Shown here piece after piece: positions 50,079-63,600 of a stretch of DNA of 64,000 bases. The stretch's first letter is position 1; every line of letters begins with the position of its first letter. Source of the DNA: Burhinus oedicnemus (Eukaryota; Chordata; Aves; Charadriiformes; Burhinidae); NCBI GenBank assembly GCA_008921705.1, contig VFFE01007030.1, positions 1,035,201-1,099,200 on the forward strand. The letters are read 5' to 3'. Both the position numbers and the translations under genes were made by a program. Under the pieces are notes generated by a model. The model was given only the letters and a program-made list of their open reading frames with translations. It was not told the origin of the DNA and made no database searches.

Positions 50079-52982
50079 CACTTACAATGAATGATGGCTG
50101 CATTATGGATATCAAAATCCGTAAATCAAATAGGAAAACAATGGCAGTAAAATGAAGTTAAAAAATGGAATTATGTTTAGATCCAATTCTGTTGGTAACA
50201 CCCAAAACTGAAGAGGTTAGCAAAACCTAGGTATTATCTATTAGAGGCAGATTACAGTTTGTTTATATTGAAGTATTACCAGGTTTGATGTTTTCTGGAG
50301 CCTTTGCAATGGTTGAAAGCAAACAGCTATGAAAAGCACATTACTGCGTTATGATAAACTCTTCAATTTTACATCACACTGTTTGTACGTGTTGTTACAC
50401 AGTATTAGTAAGTAAGGTTATTAAATGCAAGCTGAGTGACATCTTTCCTAGAAGCTCATTTTCTGATGTAAACTGAGCCTGAAAAAAACCCACCATATTA
50501 TAATGGGAGCACTGTGAAGAATGATTACAAAGTTCTCGTACTTAATGACTGGGTTAAGCTTTACATGTGAGAAAAATCTCGCTGTAATTATAGTATGTTG
50601 GTGGTGCTGGGTGCTAGTTTTTCCCTGTTATAACTGGGATTTCATAGTGCAGAGGATACCTAGATTACAGATTCTCAGGTGTGGCTAGACTTCTTCCCTA
50701 GTCTTAGACATAGTCCTCAGGGCACTGTCAAGCTTTTTGAGGTTTCAGAAACCAAAATTGCAGACTGGCTTATAAAAGAGCAAAGCTATACACAAGCATG
50801 TGTGTTTATCCCAGACACATGCTGTCTATACAGCAGCAGAAGAATGAGCAAGTGGAGAGAGACTGGGCAAAGTACAACAGCAAAAAAATACAGTTCAGAA
50901 GAAATGTGAAGGTGAAAAATCTTTGCTTGAACTACCCCCTAAAGCCTCTATATCCAAGCTATGGATAAGTGACTCGGGGCAATGAAGCCACCTGTGAAGG
51001 TCTGAAGTCTTCACCATGAGAATAAAAATTTCTGTAGAAATTAGAAAAGTATACTTAAGAGGCTGAGTATGCCACCTTCTGAACTGCTGGGCTGCTGGAT
51101 GGCCTGTCAGATACGTAAAGGTGGAGTGGGGAGCTTAATCTTCTAGAAGTGATGTAAAGTAAATGTCTTGCCATAAGAGCAATACCTTAAAACATCAACA
51201 CTTTTCCGTATTTCAAGAAAAAAGAGGAAAGAACTGCAGTCTTCTTTTTTTCCCTCCCCTTGAACAGAATAAGTGTGAAAATGCTTAAGGAGGCAGGCAG
51301 CACTAGAAACGAAACAAATGTATAACATGCAGCTCCGCCACAAATACTGACATTTCATTTCCAATAGTAATAAGAACACAGTGTCCGAGCACCACTTATT
51401 TCAGAGAAGGGTGTAGAAAAGACAACGTTTTCAAGCAGTTTCATGAGGAACAAAATAGGTCAATATGCCCCTTTACAGGAAAATATTTTGAAAAACCTGT
51501 CAGTATCTGACTACAAAGTGCTGTGATACCTTTTTGGATAGGCTAATTATTGCAGGTTATTTAAAATTTAGGTGAATTCTAACAAGAGCAAGGTAACCAA
51601 GCTAGCCTCTTTTCAATTTGGGAGGTAATGACCATCCCACAACATACAGTGTTTCAAAAAGCTGTCTCTTTCAGAGTGGACCTGACTTCTTAAAATTCAC
51701 AGCATCAAAAAAAAGCAAAGAATATTTTTCCAATGTTGCCCCAAATACAGCCAAGTCAACCATGTTCTGAGTAAAACAAAGACTCTTGCTGTATATTCTT
51801 CAAAGCCCAACCTTAATCCCTGTGAAAGTTATGAAGTGAAAAATTTGGCCCACGTATGCTTTACAGTATGGTACTACATCATTTTAAGGAGAAAGAGCGT
51901 ATTTATTTAAGAAAAAAAAAAAACTTCTTTGCTTGCAGTAGCCTAACAAATATTGTCTTATACCTCTAAAAGTATAATAAACATATTTATAACAAACATT
52001 TATTATAAACATATTGTCTTATAATAAAGATTGTTTTGCCTGTTCTTCTTTCCCGGAGACTACAATCACATTCACAATCCTGACAAACACTTCTTGACAG
52101 TAGGCATGGACACGTACAAAATTGGATGCTTTTTTTTTTCTCCAATGGCTAATCATTTTTCTGGTTACCCCGATTATTAGAAATTAATTTAAAGGAGATT
52201 CATCACACAATAGAATAGCTGTAAAATACTCTGTTACACTATTCAAGACAGTATAATTCAGTTTGTGTTGGGCCCTTTAACTCATCATAAGCCAGAGAGT
52301 GAGAAGAAGAGGAGGGATCAGGGACTATGCAGATATCATAACTCTACAGTTACTCAAAAGTAAAAATATTTTTTATAATTACGTATAGATGCAATTCAGT
52401 GAAAGACTTAAAATTGAAAATAAATAAGTAAAAATCTGAAGCGTTCTCAGCCAGGGAAACCACCAAGCCAAGAAAAGGTTAAAATCTTTCTGTATATGAC
52501 TTTTGTGCTTCATTTTTCTGTTTCCAGTCAAAAAGTTACCCATTTTTTTCAAACCATATAGATTCCGGTAATCCATATTCCATACAAAAATTCAGTTGCT
52601 TGTGGACAGCAAGAAAGGTACTTTTCTGCATATTTATCTGACAAAATGCAATTACATAATATATTACAGTTTCTTTCCCTGTTTTACCAGCTATTTTTGA
52701 AAGACAGACTCCATACAAGACATGGAATACCTATGGTTTAATGCATTATGGCAAAATCTGTGTTCCCAAGCATATAATTCATTTAAGTATCTGTATTTAT
52801 TTCTTATTATGCCATATTATTGGCTTAAATTCAATCCGCCATACAACTTAATCCACCATATAACTCTCAAATCCCATTTTAAAGTAGCTGAAACCAGGTC
52901 TGAGTGGCAGGAAAAGTGATCATTACTCAGCATTTGTAAAACACATGTACTAATGTATAGAAAAGACTTGGTGAGAACCAAC

Positions 52983-53085
52983 CTGAGGATCCGAGAATAC
53001 TTGCTGCATATTGTTGATTGGCCCATATGGAACCCCACTACCTTCAAAGAGCTGCAACCATTCGATCGTTGATTTTTCTGAAAAC
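52983..53085 (-). CDS. SUGCT internal exon (succinyl-CoA:glutarate CoA-transferase, C-terminal region)
   Basis: SUGCT (C7orf10) is a mitochondrial class III CoA-transferase that moves CoA from succinyl-CoA to glutarate in lysine and tryptophan breakdown; its loss in humans causes glutaric aciduria type III. Read on the minus strand, the exon is preceded by CTTATTTGCTCTTAG (acceptor) and followed by GTTGGT (donor). It is 103 bases long: one base completing a codon plus 34 codons ending in phase 0. The translation includes WLQLFEGSGVPYGPINNM and ends QVFSDPQ. This matches the CaiB/BaiF-family segment I recall from human SUGCT around residues 350-390 of about 445. The leading G would complete an Arg codon before Phe, as in the human SERF junction. 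No stop or frameshift is seen. The frame at 52817-53218 on the same strand is a different reading frame and not a gene. Neighbouring SUGCT exons were not found, as expected for a gene with introns of tens to hundreds of kilobases. Confidence 0.92.
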
Positions 53086-53452
53086 CTAAGAGCAAATAAG
53101 AAGCATGTGGTTTCAACTCCGTGCTTTCAGATTCCGAAAAACGTATAGCATCTCTCCTCCCTCTCTCACTGCTTCCATACTCTTCTCCACTGATTTCTTC
53201 CCAGGCAGTGAATAACATGACGAAAATGTACTACACGTGTTCTTCAGAAACACAAACCCCAAAGACATAGGGGAAAGAACATGGCTGAATTGACTTCTAT
53301 TTCTATCTGATTATCTGAAGCAATCCAGCAATGATGTAAAGCTAAATTTATCAGCAGTTTCAAATAAGGATCAATGGGTTTCCTCCAGTCCTTAATTACA
53401 CTAATGTGCTTCACATTTGTTTTCTTTTATGTACATATTTAACAACAAAAAG

Positions 53453-53473
53453 ATATATATATATATATATATG
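53453..53473. repeat. (AT)n microsatellite
   Basis: About ten uninterrupted AT units, 370 bases upstream (in SUGCT direction) of the exon. Confidence 0.9.
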
Positions 53474-54647
53474 ATGTGGGTATGAGTCTAACATACGACA
53501 CTGCTCACTAAAAGCTGATGTGAAGCACCACAGTGTTTTTCCTCCATTACATCCAAAACATATGCCAGTATTAACAGCCACATTTTTCGGTCAGATAACA
53601 ACATTGATTACATACTTATTTGTTGTACAATTGTATAACCTACCCTAAGGTCATCCGGTTCAGCATATATACACTGCGCCTATGCTGGCGAACACAGAGC
53701 TCCATGTCCTTGTATCACATACAAAAAGCTCAGTTTATTTCTTTTTAAGCATTCAATTCCATATGTAGTAGTACCACTCTACTGTGCCTCTTTTGCTAGA
53801 TATTTTTTCTTTCCTCATCCACCTGGCAGAGTTACATACATGAAGAAAACACACTCTTGAAACAATACAAGTCACTGAGAGACAGTATTTTCTGCAGCCG
53901 CCTGGGATTCTAAATCAAAGGTGAACTTATTTGGAGATCATGTCTTAAATTTCATGAAGGTAAATAACACAAAGGTCTACCTGATTACTAGACAGGGAAG
54001 ATGTACTTCATGATACATACAACACTGTAAAGAAAGTAGGTGTGATTTAAAGACCAGATGGAAATGAAATGAATAGATACCTTGATAAAGGACACTCAAT
54101 TACTGGTATTCTGTAGCTCACCAGTTCAGATTTCCTCAAGTGTTATCTGGAACAACGTCAGTAAGATTCAGCTTTACTTCTAGTATGTTATTATGCAAAA
54201 AAAACCCTTCCAAGTTTCTGACAGAAAGTTAATAGAGACAAAGCCCCCTAAATCAGTACAAAGTCAAACTTCGTAAACTTTTTTTATATATATGCAGAGA
54301 CTGGCTGCATGCTACTTTTAGGCTAAAGAAAAAAAACTAGTGATGGTGACATGTTACAGTTATATGAAGTATATGGCATAGGTATGGATCCAAGCTTCAC
54401 AGTTAATGTCTTTCTCCCTGTGCAGGAACGACTTCACAAAGCTTTGAGAGAATAAATCCTAATACCCAATGCATTTTGCACTCTAAAAAACAGGAAAATA
54501 CACAAGCTTTGCACTGCTCTTCCTCAGAAACAGAAGCTTTACTCCTGCTGAATACATGTGAAGTTAACAAACAATGCCACTAAAAACACAATAATACAGA
54601 CAAATCAAAGCAAAAGGCTCTGAAAGTGCAAAATGTATTATAAAATG

Positions 54648-54699
54648 AAGCATCACTTCTGAAGAAATGAAGCATAATCAAGCATCACTTCTAAAGAAA
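54648..54699. repeat. short direct duplication
   Basis: AAGCATCACTTCTGAAGAAA (54648-54667) recurs as AAGCATCACTTCTAAAGAAA (54680-54699) with one mismatch, a period of 32 bases. Confidence 0.75.
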
Positions 54700-57600
54700 A
54701 CGGATATAAGATTATTGCACTGTTCAGTTACACACTTCATTGAATATTCACGTTATTTCATGGTACAGATGTGTCCACAAGTGATATTTTCTTTATGGCT
54801 GACTACATCTGGGGTCCATCTAATTTAGTACTCTATTGCTGATCATACTTAGAACCAGCTAAATTACAGGAAACTGGGGAAAAAAGGTACCTACAGAGAG
54901 GCAGATAACCTTCCTTCCTCAGTGACTGCAGCCATTAGGAAAGTATGAGTTTAACCTAAAATATAATCTGTATTCCCCTTCAGTACTCTCTGGCAACAAT
55001 TCTCATAATCCTTATAATTTTGTTATTCATAGCCTTCTGTTACTAAGGTTTGGGGCTCAAACTACTGCACAGTGCAAATATGATTCACATGAAAAACTGT
55101 TTCCCATCAGTTATTGGTGCTATTCATGCAAAACTGTGCAGATTCTCTGCTAGCAACTGAGCCACTTCCCTCCTGATATGCTTCATAATTCATGGACCAC
55201 TAAGTCCCTGTTTATAAATTAAAAGCTTTTTTCAGCTACTACTTTTTCTCACACCTCAACCTCCACTACTATTTCATTTCTAACAAAAGACAGCGCATCT
55301 ACAAGAAGGCTCTTGGACTTGGTATTATAACCATGGTGCTGAAGAGCATCACTAACTCTTAATATTTCTATCACCATTCCCTTGATCTATTAGTAATGAA
55401 TAAGCCCTGCTGTTATGTTTCTTGTACCTCTTTTTAAGAAAGAGCTTAAAAATATCCTCCTGAGTTTTAAAAAAACCAAACAACTTTTGGATTTAAAGGA
55501 CAGTCTGAAAATCAAGTCTTTTCAAGGAGAGTGTCAATTATCTACATCTGTGTAATCAGTATGCTACTTCCTGATGTCATGGTAAATCTGAGTAATTTTC
55601 AAGACATACATTCTGTTTCAGTAACTTTATTACAAGTGACTCAATGGGGTGTACAAATTTCTGAAATTTTAGCTTCTGCTTAGATTTTTCCTTTCTATGT
55701 AACAGATATAAAAAGTTACCACAATTTTGTAGAAAACAAAAGATGTTCTGTTTTAAAAATACTTGTTTTGAATAGGCTAACAATTATCTTAGTCCTCCTT
55801 ATTAATGTATTTATTGGTGGTTGGAGAGAATTCCTAAAAGCTTTAAACTCAGTCAGAGATGTAAAATCCCACATTCCATCACCCTCAAAGGAGACACACA
55901 GCATTTTCTCTTGAAATTGAAACTGTTGACCTAAATCGGATGTAGAATAGCTTCCTTTATTTGTGGTAAAAAGAGGCTGTTGAGAGCATATTGTTAAGCA
56001 AACTGTTAAAAAACAAAACAGAACATCACCACTGCCAATAAAGGTCTATTAATCAGATTTTGAGAGCAACAGCATGCAACTATTTGGTTCATTCAGTTGT
56101 GTTTTATATATTAATATATCTGTAGTATAGCATTAAGGGAGAAATACTTCAAAATCTGATAAAAGATAAGGCGTGAGTAAGAAATGCCTAAATCTACTTC
56201 TCTGATATCAGCTGCACAAGCTGCATAAACGTTCAGTTTTAATTTTTTTGCTAACCTGAATGTATGATTCCTTCCATCTAAATATAATTTTTTAACAGCA
56301 CTTACACAAATAAATACCATAAGCCTTCCTTATAGCAAAGGGCTGATGTTTAGGTTGCTAGGTTTCAGTTGATATCATACTCAGCACTCCAAAATATCAA
56401 GACCTTCAACAAAAACTTCCAAGGGAAGCAAAAGATTAATTTCTCTCCTGAAAACAAAAAGCTCTATCAGCAAGAATTTACAAGGGCTGGCCAACCCTTT
56501 TCCTCTTAACACTTGTTTTAAAACATTTTTCTATGCTTTGATATTGTCTTTTATAAATATCCAACTTAGTATATAATTTCTTTTTCTTAACTGAAAAATT
56601 TACAATGTCATCTACTGTCTTTCAGCAGGAAAAAAGTAATTTTTCTGTACGTATATAAATAAAATCACTGATGGAAACACGTACAAGGCTAAACAATGGT
56701 CCATCTTCCAAATTTAAGCTAGCAAAAAACCATCCAAGACTGTACAACATCTGAACTCTGAAGCAAATGAATCTTTATCTGTCCATGGAACCTCAATGAT
56801 ACTCAGTGACTGCAGGAGAGCTCAATCATGTGATTCACACTACAGCTTCATATCTTTCCAGATGAGTCCCTTTTCCCTTTAAAATGCTCCATCTGCTATA
56901 AAAATAATCACATAAATGCCATTTAAATTATCTATGATTTTTTGTACAATCATTTTAAATATGTAGCTTAGCTTTCTACAATTATTACCAGTATTTTAGA
57001 AGTACAAAAGGATTTACTTTTTACTGTAATAGTCTGTGGTATGAAGCTTGAATGGAGGCCCTTTTTGGAAACACCTCTGAAAAATGGATACCTACTCCAG
57101 CAGAAAACAAATCCATTGCTAAGACCTGTACTGCAAAGCCTGTACTAAGGCTTCCTTTGCTAAAAAAAGGTAGTAATCTCCATGATGTCTTATTTGCATT
57201 TTAAGCAGTACTCTGAGCCTCCTCTGCACTGAATTACACAGCGCTCATGAAGCTACTGAATTTGCAGTATTGAAGTGAAGCATCAGATTCTGAAACATTT
57301 AACATTAAAGATATTTCATGCTTTAAAATATTCTAAGAATAGAAAGTATAGCATGAGCTGAACTAATTGAAATGTTATTTCATGGGAAGAAATCCAGCTA
57401 AATATATTTTCCTCAATTCATAAATCTAGCAGGCACCATTAAAGGAAGAACTCTAAATTTAAACTATACACTCAGTAAATTAATCAAAAAACATTGCAGC
57501 ACAATATAAGAAACAGCTTCCAAAAGTCAAAAAAATTGAATATCAAATAAAAAGGGCTTATACCTTATTTCCTTACGTAAACCACAAGTGTAGTTTTGCT

Positions 57601-60600
57601 TCTTAAAAAGTAAGACCTAAATGCCCTTCTGCTTTCTAACAAATTCTAATAAAAAAGGGGAGAATGGATCATTAATCACAAAAAAGAAAGTGTCTGCTTG
57701 ACTTGCACAAGTTGGATGAAATGGCTTTAATGAGTTAGAAACATACCTGAATTCTACTAAAATATACTAGGTTTCTCATCCTATTAATTATTAATGCTAA
57801 AAGGGAAACAAAGTTTACAATATTCTGTCTTTCAATGAAATAAAGACTTCTGAAGCATGGATTAACCCACCTCGTGTGCATTCTTCGCATATATCCCATT
57901 TTCTGTGTTTCCTAGGAAACCTTCAATCACTGCTACATCCTCTGTGGAAGGGCATCCACATTTCTCTAATGGGTAAAACCATCCAATTGCACACAAAGTA
58001 AGTAAAAGAACTACTGAAGCAAAATACTGCTCTTTTCTATAGGAAGCTTATGTCAATTAATTTAGAAGAGTAATTTGGACAGCGACCAAATGCAGATGGA
58101 AGAGCAACATCTAGGATTAGTAATAGCTTTTTACATGCAGTCAATCACAAAAACCTTCTCTGTTGTTGCTAAAGTCCACAATAGCATTCTTGTGTTTTCT
58201 AGCACAACTCAAGTTTGCATTATGGTTTTTGCATTGGTTTGTTCTATCAACAGTCCATTTACTTTCAAATATCTACAATATTTTCTCTCTTCACTACTAA
58301 TCATCTCTTTAAGGGCAGTGAACTCAGTAAAACAGATTGTACAGTTTCTTACAGTAGCATCTATGGAAGACGCTATACAAAATAAAAGTCATAGAAAAAA
58401 ATTTCTTTGGAAAATTCAAATAATGGATCATTATTCCTTAGTGTACAGTAAATATACAATTACAGTTTTCAACATGAATACTATAGTATTTACCCAACAG
58501 CCTGTAAGGATCTCTGTGTTCATGTCTAATTAGTCTCCTCTTGGTTACTGATTAATCACTTAGCAAACCATAACAGACCCTTAAAATCTTTGGGACCAAC
58601 ATGATTGTACTGACATGTTTTGCTGATGGATATGTCAACTACCCTAAAAGTTGTCATGTGTTGTAAGTGGTACCTACATAAAACACAGTCCAGATATTTG
58701 TAGGTACCGCAAATCCACCCTGAACCTTATTTTATATTTCTGCATACTTTAAGTATTTTTACCAGTTTAATAAACTATTAATAAACCTTCACCTTTATGT
58801 GCAGAATTCATGTTAGAGATGAATAGATGTTTATGTTCCTTTATGAAGCTTTGCATGCTATTTTAAAGCCATATGTGATTTTTTTAAAGAATAGCATACC
58901 AGAGAGAGGTTAACATGTCCGTACTGTAAAACGTGTTTCTTATGGCTCCTGAGTAGTAAAATCCAGTATGTTCCAGAACTAGTTCTTTTTGGATTCAGAT
59001 AACATTAGACTATGCACATTAGAAACGTACTTCTTTTCCCAACCCTTCCTCTCTTTTCCTCAAGTAAGCAAAAGGACTGTAACTTCTACAGTTACGACAA
59101 AGGAAGTGCAAATTAACCAGAAATCAGCTAGGTAAACACACATCAGTAAAAGCGCATTGCGAATAATGGAAAGCTATATTGATTTTGCTGTTCTTCTTTT
59201 AACTACTCAAGGGGAGTAAAGAGCTAACAAGGGTCAGGTCAAAAAGCTAATTCAAAAACCAATGAAAAGATCTCCCTTGATCTCAGCACCCCTGTAGCTA
59301 GTAACGTATGTCATCAGAAAAAAGATAGCAAGTTCCTTTTCAGAAAGCATCTTGAACTTCACACATGCTTAGAGGTTTATTAAATGGTGAGAAAAGAACA
59401 CAGAAAATATACATTAGCTTACCCACTCCAAAAATCAGATGTTTGAAACATTTTAGATCTTTCAGTTGCACACATAGAAGTCAACACAAAACTAGTAACA
59501 ACTTAAAACAAAGTGTTTTAAAGCAAACTGGAGCAGTTTGGTAGATAATGCCCACACAGCCCAACCATCTAGGCACTGATGGTGAGGTAGATGACTGGAG
59601 AAAGTAGAGAAAGTAAATCTCACCAGCTGTGCCACATTGAAGTCAATTATCTTTCAAATTTCAGATACCTGCCTTGCTGAAGCAGTAAACAACCGGATGC
59701 TCGTTCCTGTAATGTTATCAACAATGACTTTAGCCTACAAGGCTCTTAGTTTAGAGAAAGAAATGGTGGGGACAGGGAAGGAGATTGACAGAGACTGGGT
59801 GTATCTCAGGAAGTGTGAATTTAACAGTGGTCCTCACCAGGCAAAGTAAATGTTTTACATTACACTTTCCCCTTTAGGTACCCTTCTCTTCTGTTACTAG
59901 GTAGAAACAATTTTGCAAGGATCTCATTAACTTAGGATCAGGTTCCTCTGTGCTTCCTTCCTGCTCATTCCTTCTCCCCTTTTCCCCTCACACTTACATA
60001 CGCAACATGCAGCTGTGGTGCATGGTCAAGAATAAGGGCTTTAAAATACAAGTGCTAGGAATAGAAGTTCACTCTGAATCATTTCCAGCCCTAACACTTC
60101 CGATTTTAAGTCTACAATAATTTAGCTATAGCTACAGGAGCACTAATCATGATGAATTTATGTGTTCTTCATTATGCGAGCTGCTTCACTTTAAAGGCTG
60201 ATGGCATATCTGCTATTCCCCTTCCTCCTGCACTCACACAACCCCACACACTCTGTTCCATTTACAGGTTATTTTCCCGAAGTACCTTGGAGTACATGTT
60301 TAGCTGCACTGTCTTAAAATGTACCTACATTACTGAGGTGCAGAGTAGGATTAACATTCAACTTCTGGAGTAATTTGAAGAAGGAGATCAACAGATTAAG
60401 CCCCTTCCCCAAAGAAGCTTGTCTTAAAACTGGCATTATACCAGCTTTTGCACAGATGCATCTCAAATTTCATGCGCACACTGCATGTGTATGTCTTGAC
60501 ATATGTATGCATATGTACACATACATACAGACACACGTACAAAATAATCCACACTGCGCCTGGTACTATTCTGTTCCAGAGGAAGCAAAGGTAAAAGTGG

Positions 60601-63600
60601 AAGGTGGAGGGGGGGGAACAGAGCAACAATTAAAACTTGGTTCTCGTGGATAGATGTACATCTAACTCACTAACCAGAGGTTTCCACTGGAAACATAAAA
60701 ACCAGAGCACTCTGTAGTCTGTCAGTTCTCACATGAGCTGAGAGTCTCAGGGGCCTCTGTAGTAGCCATTGAACCTGACCTCCACCCATGTAGGGTTATT
60801 TTAAATTTGACTCTTGGCAAACACCCAAGAAAGGAAGGCATTCAGAGGCAATTTGCTTTTGTCAAAGTTCTGCTTTGTTGTCATTTGGGGGAAATGTCAC
60901 CTAAATAAAGAGGAAGACACAGAAGGCACTGAGATTTCCTTTTTTGTAAAGCAAACTTAGTAAATGTGCAAATGTCAGCAGTGGAAGAGAAAGAGGAAAT
61001 ACAAAGCTGGAGGAGACGGAGGAAGATGATGGGGACAGGAAAAAAAAAGCGTAGCAGGAAGAGGACCAGAGATGGGAAAGGGACAACACCACCAGTAGCA
61101 AAGCAAGTACAAAATAACTCATAGGCCTATATTCTTCTTCCCTATGAATGTCCGACGACCCGGTGGTCCTTGCAGCATTCTACTCATTTCCCCTTAGAAG
61201 ATAAAACTGAAAAACACGCTCCCTCTCAAGAAGTCTGGGACCCGTTTCTGTAATTCCTTCCTCTTGCCTCAGTGTGAGAGCTGGGTCTCTCGGAAGCAGC
61301 ATACCACTCCTGAGTGGTCTTACCTTCCAGTCCCTTTTACTGAGATCTGAGAATCTCTATGGATATGAGAATTTATCCTCCCCTACCTGCTCTTCCCCTC
61401 TCTCTTTAATGTGTACTCTACAGAGGCAGTTGAGATGTTGTAAGCAGACAGCAAGCTGGGGTGAAGAGCTAAGGACAGATGTGCTTCACTCATTTCTGTC
61501 AGGGAAGAGAGAGGATGAGAAAATTCTTTCTGATATGAATGGAACAATTCACACGTCTCGGAGCTGTTGTTTCAAGCTACATTTATGTCTCAAGCCATAT
61601 TCATCTCCATCTTGTATTCTCACTCAGCTCAGGACATCTGACTGTGATGAATAGGTCATTTCACACCTTTCTGAAAAGTCTTCTGTTTAAAGGTCAATTT
61701 CTTCTAAGTGCTATATAATCCCCATGCTTATCTAACTGCCTTGAAATCTGGCACGGTTACTGCAGGTGGTGAGTAGAATTATTCATCTAAATTAGAGGTC
61801 ATTTGAGTCAAGAATTCCCAAGATACAGTCTTTTTTAAAAAAATAGCATTCCTTAATATTGACTGATTATACCAATGTTTCCTTTGTGCACCCATCTAGA
61901 ATAAAACTGTGGCCAAAGAGTCTCAGTTGCTTAACATTTACCCTAGCAAATGAAAGGCATCGACTATCTCCTTGGTATTCAGAGTTCAGATGTTTTTAAA
62001 AACTTCAACTCCACACATGCTGTGAATTAAACGCTTAAGACTTCAGGGAGTTTCTGACCCTTTGAGTAGGTTTGAACATCTCCTTCTAGTCCTAAATAAA
62101 ACCTGGGAAATCCTTTTCCTTAAGAGGAGGAGGTTAAGAATCCTATGTTGTGTGCTTACTAAGTGCTCAGAAGTTAGACATGAATTGCAGTTAGTCCACT
62201 CTGAAAATTAAGAAAATTAGGAAAAGAAAAGGTAAGTCATATCTCTGGAAATAGGTCAAAACAGATAGGAGGAAGAGGACACATTATATAGGTCAATGGA
62301 AGCCTGCTCTGGTGGGACCCCAGGTCAACGAGATTATCACAGCATCAGCAGCTTGGAAAAAAAGTATGCATACATCTACTGTGCAACAGCAGTGATACAT
62401 GCAAGCAACTGCAAAGAGTATCAAGTACCTGCCATACAAATGGTGCTTAAAATACCAATGACTTAGTGGAACAGAAAGGATGTATAAACTGAAAATGGCA
62501 GCAAAAGAGGTTGGGGTAAAGGGAAGGAAACACAACTGTATGTTTCCTCTCATATGCTTCTAGTCACCATAATTACCTTTCAGATGCTGAGACAGGCCAT
62601 ATCTGTGAATCTTTTCACTGGCCTTACCAGCAGCAACACTCCCAAAAGATTCCACCGCAGGACCATAATTCCCATTTATATTTCCAAGCATGTAGAAAAG
62701 AGAAGGAACATTTAGGAATCACCAGATTTCTATACATAGATGCAAATTTTTACCTGGTTTTTACTGCTCAGCCTGGCACACCAAACAAGTTTGCTGACTT
62801 TTTCCATTGCAACATCACTGGAAAAAAAGCCCCTTTGCCTCAAGTCATACGCAACCTGCCTGGCACAGCATCAAAATGAGACATGGATGAATGGCCTGAG
62901 TAAACCTTTAAAGGACTTTCATGTTCCTTTTTGCCTTCCACCACACAAAGGAGGGGCTCATCTCAACAAAAGTGACTACAGTGGAAACCATGTCAAAAAA
63001 TTCACATCTCTTCTAAACCGCTCCAGCTCATGTTTCCACAAATTCATTGTGAGGTAGATAGCAGTGTACATACAGTGAACAAATGGGAGGGTCTGCAGGT
63101 GTTTCTATCCAACTAATGCACCTTAAGTTTATATTTTCCATGTGCTGGAAGCTGCAATACTATCAAGCAATCAGTGATTTAATTAAGGTATTTCTCAGGG
63201 AAATTTTGCCATTACTGTTTTGTCATTTCCCTTCATTTCTCAAGGGTTGACATTTTTCAGCACTGAGAAACTATTCATTTAATTCTCTAAGTAACTTAAA
63301 AAATGAGCCACATATAATTTTACAAACAACTGTGCATTAGTGAATAAAAGCAAAGGTACCATGGAATGTGTATGGAAACATATTTGACCTCCATTAGAAT
63401 GCCAAAGGTGTTTGTTGTAGCCAGTGCTTTAAAACTGAATGCCAGATGAATTCACAAAAATATGTCATAACAGAATACTATTGGAAACATCTACTCCAAA
63501 AGCGTGTATACAGTCACATCTGTACTTGCATATAAATTACACAGAAATTCAGCCTAAATGATGCTAATAAAACAGAACATAAACTCTGACAAAAAAAGAC

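Larger units (their letters stand above)
46216..52982. other. noncoding stretch left of the SUGCT exon (intron, proximal part)
   Basis: Immediately left of the SUGCT exon the sequence must be the intron that follows it on the minus strand. No downstream SUGCT exon was recognised. An A-rich tract lies at 48096-48147, a G-rich run at 48721-48732 and a CpG cluster near 50 kb. AT-rich duplications containing 'atattgtcttata' occur at about 51950-52025. Confidence 0.55.

Noticed and set aside
1..52982. Remaining C-terminal SUGCT exons (region after the SDPQ segment)
   Set aside because: I looked on the minus strand for the expected HPTVGKI, GPAVRYSKF and PPPLLGQHT-type codons and found no convincing match. 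They probably lie beyond the window or escaped visual search.
52817..53218. 133-codon minus-strand frame covering the SUGCT exon
   Set aside because: It reads the exon in the wrong phase; the correct phase gives the conserved CoA-transferase segment bounded by splice sites.
58075..58533. 152-codon plus-strand open frame, the longest in the window
   Set aside because: AT-rich codons, no recognisable domain, no promoter or splice context that I can support, and it lies in the SUGCT intron on the opposite strand. Most likely a chance frame.
59637..59849. 70-codon frame preceded by a possible acceptor (TTTCAAATTTCAG)
   Set aside because: The frame ends in a stop without a supported upstream exon, the protein was not recognised, and it is on the strand opposite to SUGCT.
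61274..61654. 126-codon plus-strand frame, Ser/Leu-rich
   Set aside because: No known domain, no clear promoter or splice sites, and low-complexity composition.
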